The translations under genes were made by a program, and so were the position numbers. The notes beneath the pieces were generated by a model that worked only from the letters and a program-made list of their open reading frames with translations, was not told the origin of the DNA and did no database searches. This document shows positions 56,094-64,000 of a DNA stretch of 64,000 nt, one piece after another (position 1 is the first letter of the stretch; each line of letters begins with the position of its first letter). Location: NCBI GenBank assembly GCA_021234155.1, contig JAJEKV010000335.1:186001-250000 (forward strand), read 5' to 3'. Source of the stretch: Isoetes taiwanensis (lineage: Eukaryota > Streptophyta > Lycopodiopsida > Isoetales > Isoetaceae).

Positions 56094-56645
56094 TGTTTGA
56101 GTCCAGGTTGGGGAACTCCCCGCAAGACAGCCTGTGAGGACCCTTGATCTAACAGAGAATCAGGGGACTATGTCACGCTGGATTTGCAAGAAAACAAAGA
56201 AAAGGGAAAAGAAAACAAAGAACAATGAGACAACAATGATAAGCTTCCTTGATATCAATGATGATGATACATGAGCTCGCAACCGAGAGAAAAATGGAAG
56301 TGAGACAAGACTCAAAACTCATCTAAAACTCATGTGCTAGCTCTACTCATATATATAGTACAATGGCCTTTGGCCCAATATAGACACTGACTTATTTCGT
56401 GCCACTCTCGGAAGGAGGCTGATTTGTAGGAATGCGGCGTGCCTCTTGAAAAGCCTGAAATCACGCCGACATCGACGCTGGGCGTGACGCCGCCACTTGT
56501 CCGAAAGCACCGCTTTTTTCTCGCTGTGGGTCCGCTTAGTCTTCTGGCGGGCCTTTGACGCCTGACCCGCATGACCGTGGATCCTTGACTTGACTTGGTC
56601 CGTCAGATGATGAATAGTCCTGCACTGTGAGGCACAGGACTAACA
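56094..56645 (-). repeat. 5' LTR of RT2
   Basis: 552 bp, plus-strand ends TGTTTGAGTC and CTAACA, followed by the target duplication ATAGC. On the minus strand the sequence just inside (ACTGCCGCCACTGCTGG) does not match a tRNA primer site that I know. Confidence 0.88.
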
Positions 56646-56650
56646 ATAGC

Positions 56651-57062
56651 AACCACCACCCCCCGCCGCCTCGAAGAGGAAATGGACGAGGGTGCTTAGT
56701 GGTAACGCTGACCTTGCCAAGACAAATGGCAAGCTCGACTTAACTCTCTTCTCGAGGAAAAAGGAAGCAGACAAGATGGCCAAACAAGGGATCCTAATCT
56801 CATGTGAGGAAGAGGACGACACCAACTGCAAATTGCTCTTGGAGATTACACATAAGCAAAAGAAAGATCTGGCCGTACTAACTCATTTGAGCTACCGTGA
56901 TACAAGGATATGTTCATGAAGATGATGTGAACGGTGAGACATGTTTTAAATATGGTTGGCCAACCAATGTAGTAGTTACGCCAATATCTATATGCCAAGG
57001 GGTTATGTACAGCTGTGCGTAGAGGCATGTTTACTAAACCGACAGCAAGTCACTATGTGCGA
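56651..57062 (+). CDS. B gene 3, exon 2b after RT2
   Basis: Continues the interrupted exon: TTTPRRLEEEMDEGA, one shift, then LSGNADLAKTNGKLDLTLFS, RKKEADKMAKQGILISCEEE and KLLLEITHKQKKDLAVLTHL. A further stretch (GETCFKYGWPTNVVVTPISI) is open until about 57005. Rich in Lys/Glu and probably helical. It joins exon 2a exactly at the ATAGC duplication, which proves that the exon predates RT2. Confidence 0.6.
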
Positions 57063-57082
57063 CAAGCTAGGAATTAGTCGAC

Positions 57083-57662
57083 TTGAAAGCTTCTAGGAGG
57101 GTCCTAGATCTAGGGAGGGATGTTCAACCTGCAGTTGTCGAAGGCATGGAGGCTTCTGTTTTTGAGAATGAACAGGACAGGGTGGCGCAGCTAGAGGCCA
57201 TGAACAAGCTGAATAAATACTCTGACCATTATCCATTGGGTCTTAAGGAAACTTTTTACATCCATGTGAAGTCCTCATCCGCTCACCAAGCTCCATTTAT
57301 GTTAGCAGAAGATATGATCCAGCACATGCCATGGAGATTGTTCAGAGCATGATTAGTAATCCAGGTCAAATGCCTATGCCAGCGGATGTGTTACCTTGGG
57401 ATATGATCTCGAACAAGCCCGCTGAGTGGACGAACTTCGAGGACGAATGTTAAAGGATAACATTAAATTGCCGTCATCGACGGGCAAAGATTCTGTTGAG
57501 GCACGTAAGGCTCTCATCAGCAGTGCAGAACAAAAGGCCAAAACGCGCTCTACAATCACTATGCGTATAGGAGGTGTCGATCTTGATGCCAATACTTCAC
57601 CCGCAGACGGCCGAGATTAGTGCAACTTTGAATGAAATGGGGAAGACATTTCTATACAAAAG
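57083..57662 (+). CDS. B gene 3, further coding segment
   Basis: The frame from 57083 reads RRVLDLGRDVQPAVVEGMEA, LEAMNKLNKYSDHYPLGLKE. After shifts near 57330 and 57430 it continues DMISNKPAEWTNFEDE, LKDNIKLPSSTGKDSVEARK, TITMRIGGVDLDANTS. It ends at a donor AAAAG/GTAACT (57662/57663). No known domain. Confidence 0.5.
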
Positions 57663-58055
57663 GTAACTAATTGTATTAGGATGTTAGCACTTTCATATTC
57701 ACGCCAGGCGTTCATTCAAATGTAACCAATTCACGCCAGGCGTGATTTCCTGTAATGAAACCAAATCACGCCAGGCGTGCTTTCAAATCAAACCAATTCA
57801 GGCCAGGCGTGAATTGTTAAAGCACGCCTGGCGTGAATTGATTTGATTTGAAGCACGCACCGGGCGCGGATTTCAATTCATTTGAAATCACGCCGGGCGT
57901 GAATTCAACCGATTCGGAAAGCACGCCGGCGCGGAATTGCATTGGTATTTAATTCATTTCACGCCAGGCGTGCTTTGAGGTTGATCTTTTCTATTCAAAT
58001 CGCGCCCGGCGTGTTTCTATTCTATGATACTGATTCAATGTCTGTACTATTGCAG
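57663..58055 (+). repeat. B gene 3 intron packed with B palindromes
   Basis: An intron with clean borders (GTAACT, TATTGCAG). From 57699 to 58013 it holds about ten copies of CACGCC-N-GGCGTG, most embedded in TTCACGCCAGGCGTGAA-type longer palindromes and spaced 25-45 bp. Centres vary between A, T, C and G. This is the densest array of the B palindrome. Confidence 0.85.
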
Positions 58056-58824
58056 TCCATACGTGGAACAACTGCGCCACGCCCGTCAACAGTGGGTGGA
58101 ATATGGCTGCCCATTGCCCACCAGACAGGGCGGGTCAAAGTCTGAGGCATTCAAGCTGCTGGAGCGGACTCTGTCGCAGACAATTATACAGGAGAAGAAG
58201 AAGACTGCAAGAAAATCAAAGAAAAAAGGTGGTGATGACATTGCAGATCCTTCTGAAAGCTCATCTAGCAGGTCAGGACCAACAGACTCGTATAAGATTG
58301 TGTTTTGTAAGGAGGCAGTATGGCTCAAGTGGAATGAATTCTGGGACGCTTATGCACAAGGGAAGCTGCCAGATACTATGGGTAGGGTGCCTCCTGTTGA
58401 TGTAAGCATCTTTGACTTGAATGTGACAGAGATGAGAAAGACTCAGGGGCTAGACGACGCTGAGACCATTTGGGTTTTAGACCAGTGCTTAAAGAAGGAA
58501 GTCTTATACAAGAAGAGTGCTTTCACTAAGGATAGGATGTCCTTCGTTGAGTGCTGCAGCCATGTGAAGGATGTACGTACAATGAAGTCAGCTGTAGGAG
58601 CTGAGTTACAAAGGCTATCGGGGGATGTGGCATTATCTGAAATTGGATTGCTGGACAAATACAAGGTCAGTAATGATGACATCAAGAAGTTTGTATTCTG
58701 GTCAAAGGACTTCCTAAAGAATTGGAAGGCTAAAAATACAAAACATAAGGAGACTCTACCCCCTAAGGTACTGGCCGAGGGTCGGGCGAATGGTTTCTTG
58801 GAGCGAGCTGCGCTTTTTGGCTAG
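58056..58824 (+). CDS. B gene 3, long exon of unknown protein
   Basis: About 256 residues without a break after the acceptor: VEQLRHARQQWVEYGCPLPT, SEAFKLLERTLSQTIIQEKK, a basic patch (KTARKSKKKGGDD), a Ser run, then FCKEAVWLKWNEFWDAYAQG, CLKKEVLYKKSAFTKDRMSF, KKFVFWSKDFLKNWKAK, ending ERAALFG. Mostly helical. This is the best-preserved B frame. No family recognised. The basic patch suggests nuclear location or nucleic-acid contact. Confidence 0.65.
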
Positions 58825-58892
58825 GGCGGCAAGGGGGAGGAGGCCGCCTCTTTCTCCTCCTCGACCCAAGATCACTACAGACCATCCTTGCG

Positions 58893-59109
58893 AATGAATC
58901 CCTAACTGATGCTAGTGGGGTTTGCCAATGGCCATGGGGTTTCTTTCTTGAAAGAATTTGCAGATTTGATCCAGAAGCAGCTTCAAGGCGGTCTTTCTGG
59001 TTTGTGTTGGTAAGCCACTAACGTGGCCTTTTGCTTTCAGTCTTTTAACAAGAATGATGATTTTGTTAAGCAAATCACAACCGAAAAGGGCGTGGAGCCT
59101 ATAAGGTGA
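58893..59109 (+). CDS. Short two-exon segment of B
   Basis: FANGHGVSFLKEFADLIQKQ, then LQGGLSGLCW up to a donor TTG/GTAAGC (about 59010). The intron ends TTGCTTTCAG at 59040. The second exon reads SFNKNDDFVKQITTEKGVEP then stops. It may be the end of gene 3 or a small gene of its own. Confidence 0.4.
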
Positions 59110-59887
59110 AGCAGATTTAAGGTGAATTAGAAAGAAAGCAGATTTCGGGTCTTCTTAGGCATCTTTTTTAGATGGATCCTCCGATCGATGGTTTTCTTCC
59201 CCTCCTCTTGCTCTTTCTTGCTAGCGGAAGATTTAGGGATGTTTTCTTGAAAGAGCCGATTGTAAGTTCTTGGTCACAATTTTACGCTTTTAAAACAGAT
59301 GTCGATTGTTTGATATTGCCGAGCTAGGGAGCTTTTGGTGTCCGTGAAGACGCTTCTATATCAAGACCTGGATATCATGAGCCAAACTTTAGGGGAGTTT
59401 TGGTGGTCAATGTGTGTCTAGCCTATTGCAGGTTGGCCGACGGGCACTTCCCGACAATGCAAAGATCTCATTTCAATCTCACATTTGGTAGCAAACTGCA
59501 GAATTGATCATAGTTCAAGCATATTAGCTTCTCCGAGCAAAGGGGGAGATTGTTCAGTTACCCTTTGTCTCTTTTTTCTTCATTTCTAAATTTGCAAGAG
59601 GTTCTTGAAGCATTCAAGATTTGTCTACAGCCTTGTGGAAATTATGGATTTAACCCCGTAGTATTCTATTTAGCTAAGAAGATGTTCATAATCGTAGTAT
59701 TAGTTGGATAGAAGAAGAGGTTGAGAGAGCCGTATGAGTACTATAGTCGCAGACATGATTCGATCCATGTGGGATCCTTTGTACTTTATTCATATCTGAT
59801 CCATGAGGGATCTTTGTATTGTAATTCTTCCAATATTTTCAATACAAAAATTCTTACCTTCAAAAAAAAAAAAAAAAAAAAAAAAAA
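59110..59887 (+). other. Noncoding stretch ending in poly(A), retroposon-like
   Basis: No coding frame. AAAGGGGGAGATTGTT near 59538 resembles the polypurine tract and LTR start of Ty1/copia elements. ATTTTCAATACAAAAATTCT and a run of about 25 A (59862-59887) follow. A reverse-transcribed, polyadenylated insert or a short LTR remnant would both fit. Confidence 0.35.
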
Positions 59888-61160
59888 GGTACCGGGCCGA
59901 AGTTGAGAAGAAAAGTGGCGCTTTGTGAAGAAGATTATCGAGAAGAAGACACCGCCCAATATTCGGGTCTCCATTGGGTACAAGGTCTCTTGCCGTAATC
60001 AACTTCGCCTTAAAAATATATCACTCTTTTGTGTTGGACAAGAGGGGTGGGAGAGGAGATATGGGCATGAACTGTAAGGACTACAGCAGCCTTTCTTTAC
60101 CACCAGATAGGATTGACAACCGAGAGGTCCTTCACTATTGTCATCGCTTGTCCTTCGTGTGAGTCACAGACCATGCACTATCCACGCTCATGATCCGGAG
60201 TGCCTCAAAGTTATTAGGGAGGGATGCCTAATATATGATGTTAAGGATAATGAGTCGCGAGTAACGTAAACTAAGATGGCACATGTGATCTTTATTATGA
60301 TATCCATGCCGGCCGACGAGGAATATGATATTGCTAAGGCCAAGGGTGACAATAGCAAAGGCATGGGAATGTTTTCTTCTAGATGATCCGGACTTAAGAA
60401 CTATATTCTTTCATACGGATCAGGATCATTCGTAAGCAGGATGAGTCAAGAGGATGAAGATCGGGACCCCTCCTAAGTGGGGAAATCTGGCACGAAGCTA
60501 CAAACTAAGGAGAAGGGCCCCTTAAATAAAAATGGATTTCCCCGCCTATGGCTGCTTACCTCGCCGAGGCATTTGCTCCAATTGATACAACCCGCTTGGA
60601 GCTTCATGTTGAGGTTATATTGCCCGAGAGGGGCTTTGTAAGTGATGAGCAAAAAGCCAAAGACTTTCTTGAACCATTCTCATGCATGTGCTTGCCAAAT
60701 CTCCTAAAGGCCCTTATGGCAATCCCCTGAAATCATCAAGAATCAAAAGTCTCGAGACTTGTCCAATTCGGAAGTGGACGTTGCTTCCGTGAGGGAACTA
60801 GTAACCGCAACCGATAAGGAAAGCAATAATGAACAAATAGCCGCTAAACTGGCTGCTCAAAGTACCGCGGATGGCGGCGAACTTAGGGAATATCCTTGCC
60901 CACATTGCGGGTGATGCAAGCAACAATAGAGTAGATTCACAGGTTAACAATGAAATAATTGTGGAAACCGAAATCAAGGCAACCAAGGCAGCTCTAGTGA
61001 TTCATGTGTTTGCCAAATCAATAGTAAAATAATGTCCGGCCAGAAGGATGCAAAATAAACTAATAGAAAATAACAATTCTAACAATCGTAAGAAGACTAA
61101 GATTAAGGGTGGCTAAGGGGAGAATGACGCCGACGACGGCAAGCGAAATGAAGATGATAG
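59888..61160 (+). pseudogene. B gene 4 upstream coding region, frameshifted
   Basis: Pieces of coding look: MAAYLAEAFAPIDTTRLELH, VEVILPERGFVSDEQKAKDF, LLKALMAIP (60548-60730), then in other frames SNSEVDVASVRELVTATDKE and NNRVDSQVNNEIIVETEIKA up to about 61030. An Asn/Lys-rich end leads to a donor GATAG/GTATGG at 61160. It probably forms the N-terminal part of the phosphatase-like gene that follows. No domain recognised here. Confidence 0.4.
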
Positions 61161-61389
61161 GTATGGCCTTGTTCATTTAAATCGCCGCCACGCGTGATTT
61201 AATTTGTATTACCTTTGAATTAAATCGCGCCAGCGTGTTTTGATTATTTTTCGCTGTCAAACTAAATCACCGAGCTGATTTGGTTATGACTATTTCAAAT
61301 CACGCCATGCTGCTTGTATTGTTTGTGTTATCGTGATCTGTCGACCGGATACATGTTTGATGTTTCAAAGCTTCCATTGCGCTTCTAAG
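61161..61389 (+). repeat. B gene 4 intron with degenerate B palindromes
   Basis: Four weakened copies: CGCCGCCACGCGTGA near 61183, CGCGCCAGCGTG near 61224, ACCGAGCTGATT near 61268 and ACGCCATGCTGC near 61302. The positions of loss are at CCGG/CCAGG centres. The acceptor is probably TTCTAAG at 61389. Confidence 0.55.
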
Positions 61390-62010
61390 AAGGTTGTGGT
61401 GTTCGACCTAAACGGAGTCCTTTGCAAGACTTTTCCAAAAAATAAAGTGGCTAGAGATCAGTTTCATCAGACACCAGTAGAATCAAACACCAAGTGGATC
61501 TATCCCTGTCGCACTTGAAGGAGATGCTAGATGAGGCATTCAGGTTATTTCGAGTTGGTATTTGGTCATCCATGGAACTAAGGAACATCAAGGATACTTT
61601 GGAGGCACTCGGGGAAATGCGTAGACATTGGTTGACCTTTTGGGATCAGAACAAATGTGTGAAGTTCACTAATCCCAAGGATCCAACAGGCAAGCCTATC
61701 TTCATCAAACACTTGAGTAACATGATGGACGAACTTGGTATCGAGAATAAGGATGATATAATCATAGTGGATGATGATGCTCTCAAATGCTTCTACAATC
61801 AAACGCAAGAGGTTCCGGAATCCACCATCTTACGATCCAAAAACTTTGGCATGATGATTTTCTCGTGAAATTTGTGTCTATTATGCATAATTTGGCTAGA
61901 TGGGGATGACGGTGGGTGAAGTGTTAGATTCATACCCAGAATTGGATAGAACGGCTGACATGGAACCACACCTTGTTAAATACGTGGAAAAACATGGATT
62001 GATCCCTTAA
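61390..62010 (+). CDS. HAD-type FCP1/NIF-like phosphatase domain, B cargo
   Basis: KVVVFDLNGVLCKTFPK carries HAD motif I. The second acidic residue of DxD is Asn (DLNGV), as in some plant FCP1-like proteins, and this may weaken catalysis. After a shift near 61500 follow LDEAFRLFRVGIWSSMELRN (motif II region), WLTFWDQNKCVKF, GKPIFIKHLSNMMDELGI (Lys of motif III) and DIIIVDDDALKCFYNQTQEV (motif IV DD). The end reads MTVGEVLDSYPELDRTADME up to TAA at 62010. Order and spacing fit the NIF/FCP1 family, which acts on phosphoserine in proteins. It is the last gene of B, 307 bases before the terminal repeat. Confidence 0.75.
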
Positions 62011-62316
62011 TGTTTTATTGGAATATATGATATTTTTGTATGATATTTGTGCCATGTATCGATAATTTCGAGTCTGGAATTGCCTCGCAAATAATGCAAT
62101 CTGTTATTATCAAACCTAATATTATCATCTATCGAGCAAGCAATTTTGGTCTCATCTATGTTAGCAACTTGCTCTTCATTTTTGCATATTTCAATTCGCA
62201 TATGAAACGTCACACGTGAATCGCAACCTTATGTTATTTTTGAAGTCCAAAAAAAAAGATTAAAAAAAAACAAAAACCCCTAGAAGACAATAGCAGGTTG
62301 GCGTGATTTTGGAGTT
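62011..62316. other. B right subterminal region
   Basis: AT-rich, with A-runs at 62248-62275 and a half B palindrome (GGCGTGATTTTGG) near 62299. No gene seen. Confidence 0.4.
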
Positions 62317-62337
62317 GACATAATCCCAATTTAATTG
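62317..62337. repeat. Right terminal inverted repeat of transposon B
   Basis: GACATAATCCCAATTTAATT plus G, the inverted partner of 15863-15883 with a single mismatch. Ty3 copy 2 begins within the next four bases, starting in the middle of RT. Confidence 0.65.
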
Positions 62338-62739
62338 GATGATGGTTAATGATGTCTTCCGACAATACTTGGATGATTTTGTTGTTATTTTTTTTGACGA
62401 CATTCTCATCTATAGTAAGACTCTGGAGGAGCATGAGAAACATCTTCAGTTGGCCGTACAAGAGCTAAGACGTCACTAGCTCTTTGCCAAGTTCTCTAAG
62501 TGCAAGTTTGCCACTCCAAAGGTGGATTATTTGGGACATGTCATTTCAGCAGAGGGAATTGCTACAAATCCAAAGAAAGATAGAGGCAGTGAAGGATTGG
62601 CCCATCCTGTAATGTTTCGTAGAGGTCCAAGTTTCTTAGGATTAAGTGGATATTCTTACCTAAAAATTTGTGAAGGATTTTGCAAAGATTAAAGCACCTC
62701 TTACCGATCTTACAAAGCATGAGAAGGTGAAGGATTGGA

Positions 62740-63509
62740 TTGAGCATTGGAAAGCAAAGGTCCGTGGGAAGTTTTCAGAAGCTTAAGGATGCTTTAACGT
62801 CAAGCACTCCCCTCACATTGCCGGACCCCGAAAAGGATAAACTAGTAGCAACGGATGCCAGTAAGATTGCTACCGGTGGAGTCCTCATGCAGGAGGGGAT
62901 GGTAATTGCCTATGATTCAAAGAAAATGAATGAGACTGAACAGCGATACCCTACCCATGATCGGGAGTTGTTGGCCATTGTCCGGGCACAGATATGGAGA
63001 CACTACCTTCTTGGTAGAAGATTTCAGCTTGATAATGGATCATCGAGTCTCCAAGTATCTATCAACCCAAATTGAATCTCAACCTCCATCAGAGAAGATG
63101 GATGGAATTTTTAGAGGAGTATGATTTTGAGATTATGTATAAGCCTGGGAAACACAATGTGGTTGCGGATGCATTGTCACGTCATCCCTTGGTAACCCGC
63201 ACCCATTGTAATGCAATTTCCACACTCACCAGTGAGTTCGGAAAACAGATAGAGCAGACCATGGTCACGGATCCAGAGTTCCGTGATATGTGGGATAGTT
63301 TGGCTAAGGAGGCACGCACAGATAAAGAACGTGAAGCTTTCCGTTCCTATAAGAAAGAGGGCAATTTGTTATATCACAAAGATAAGTTATGTGTACCTGA
63401 GACTTCAGGAGTGCGTAAACTAATTCTTCATGATACACACAATAGCCCTATAGCTGGACATGCAGGTTTCATGAAGACCTACTTTAAGATCCGCTCCAGT
63501 TATTTTTAG
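62740..63509 (+). pseudogene. Ty3 copy 2 RNase H and integrase zinc domain
   Basis: The frame 62740-63075 gives [20 protein letters not shown] and [20 protein letters not shown]. The frame 63072-63509 gives [18 protein letters not shown] and [20 protein letters not shown]. The break between them lies at a TDHQSL segment that reads DNGSSSLQ. After 63509 a TAG replaces the Trp codon of SSYFWP. Confidence 0.75.
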
Positions 63510-64000
63510 CCTTCCATGAAGGACATTGTCAGGTACATTAAACAGTGTCAGGTGTGTTAGCAAATCAAGGCTGAGCAATTAAGGATTCCAAGAGAGTTGC
63601 AACCTCTCGATGTGCCCAATGCTAAGTGGGAAGTGATAACCATGGATTTCATGGGCCTTCCACGCATCCCTCCGTGGATATGATGCATTGATGGTAGTGG
63701 TCGACAAATTGTCGAAAATGGCTCATTTCTTACCATGTCGCACTCACAAATACAAATTTCGATACCGCTTTTGTCGTTTACAAAGGAGATCTTCGTGATT
63801 GCATAGAATGCCACGAAGTTATTGTATCCGACCGGGATCCCAAATTCTTAAGTGCATTCCGGAAAGATTTCTTTGCCACCATTCAAACCAAGCTTGCTAT
63901 GAGTACCAAGATATCATCCTCGACGGATGGTCGACATAGCGCACTAATCGCATTATAGAGGATATGCTACGGTTATGTGTGGAGTAAGCAATCACAATGG
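63510..64000 (+). pseudogene. Ty3 copy 2 integrase core, runs off the window
   Basis: Recognisable by LQPLDVPNAKWEVITMDF (first Asp), VVVDKLSKMAHFLPCR, and VIVSDRDPKF in mixed frames to 63850. The last bases (VWSKQSQW) match copy 1 at 5960-5990. The element continues beyond the window. Confidence 0.75.

Larger units (their letters stand above)
45578..56645 (-). mobile_element. RT2: complete Ty3-type LTR retrotransposon
   Basis: 11.07 kb with LTRs of 567 and 552 bp (plus-strand ends TGTTTG and CTAACA) and target duplication ATAGC (45573-45577, 56646-56650). Coding is on the minus strand, so the 5' LTR is at 56094-56645. Order: gag, protease, RT, RNase H, integrase, then a large 3' ORF region and a polypurine tract at 46145. 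A small antisense ORF with a TATA box lies between pol and the 3' ORF. It sits in exon 2 of B gene 3. Unlike RT1 and RT3 it has no chromodomain or H3-like gene. Confidence 0.9.
15863..62337. mobile_element. Transposon B: large DNA transposon, split by three insertions
   Basis: Both ends carry a 21-bp inverted repeat with one mismatch (CAATTAAATTGGG, then T or A, then TTATGTC). Inside are a minus-strand DDE transposase next to the left end and plus-strand, intron-containing genes running to the right end. Removing RT1, A and RT2 with their target duplications leaves about 13.4 kb. Introns in the plus-strand genes carry the B palindrome CACGCC-N-GGCGTG. The left flank is RT3 and the right flank is Ty3 copy 2, so no target duplication can be shown. 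Confidence 0.65.
62341..64000 (+). mobile_element. Ty3-type retrotransposon copy 2, 5' truncated
   Basis: Starts at the RT segment [20 protein letters not shown] and follows 4334-6000 of copy 1 base by base over long stretches, running to the window end in the integrase. Differences are concentrated at CAG, CTG and CCG triplets. It keeps both in-frame TAG codons of copy 1 (near 62477 and 63558). Because it starts about 1.8 kb upstream of where copy 1 is cut, it cannot be the other half of copy 1. Confidence 0.85.

Noticed and set aside
1-64000. tRNA or rRNA genes
   Set aside because: No cloverleaf-type sequence with A and B boxes and no rRNA core motifs were noticed on either strand. A covariance search was not possible here.

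Overview
The window reads as nuclear DNA of a land plant or streptophyte alga. It has GT-AG introns, TATA boxes, AATAAA-type signals, chromodomain Ty3 (chromovirus) retrotransposons, and copy-to-copy differences that cluster at CHG sites. No ordinary host gene, rRNA or tRNA is recognisable. Species cannot be named from the sequence; a large, repeat-rich genome of the Chara, bryophyte or fern kind would fit. Almost everything is nested mobile DNA, and most reading frames carry one-base shifts. Some of those shifts may be assembly errors rather than true decay.

Layout. (1) 1972-6125 (+) is a Ty3 gag-pol copy cut off in its integrase by (2) a minus-strand Ty3 chromovirus, RT3 (6126-15862). RT3 has its 3' LTR at 6126-7635 and has lost its 5' end. 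(3) A DNA transposon, here called B, runs from 15863 to 62337, with matching 21-bp ends. It has been split by three later insertions: LTR element RT1 (21181-34708, + strand, TSD TGCTT, LTR ends TGTGACG/CGTCACA), DNA transposon A (about 35629-44081), and LTR element RT2 (45578-56645, minus strand, TSD ATAGC). Without these B would be about 13.4 kb. (4) 62341-64000 is a second, 5'-truncated copy of the first Ty3 element.

Two systems stand out. First, RT1 and RT3 carry, ahead of gag-pol, an extra gene whose product begins with the exact histone H3 tail ARTKQTARK and ends with a full-length H3 histone fold. An unknown ORF2 follows. In RT1 each of these two genes is preceded by a pair of about 66-bp hairpins spaced about 195 bp apart and by its own TATA box. 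The same elements encode a chromodomain at the end of pol, so one retrotransposon carries both an H3 mimic and a likely H3-tail reader.

Second, transposons A and B share a DDE-type transposase of the DUF7869-like kind and a layout with genes on both strands around a central promoter region. Each also carries its own palindrome family in introns and intergenic DNA: TATTCCGGAATA in A and CACGCC-N-GGCGTG in B. A encodes a multi-exon protein with a ParB-like domain followed by a complete prokaryotic-type (beta-class) N4/N6 DNA methyltransferase. B carries a HAD/FCP1-like phosphatase and several unrecognised nuclear-looking genes. A ParB-methylase beside dozens of palindromes suggests a self-encoded DNA-marking or partition-like system. 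That function is inference.
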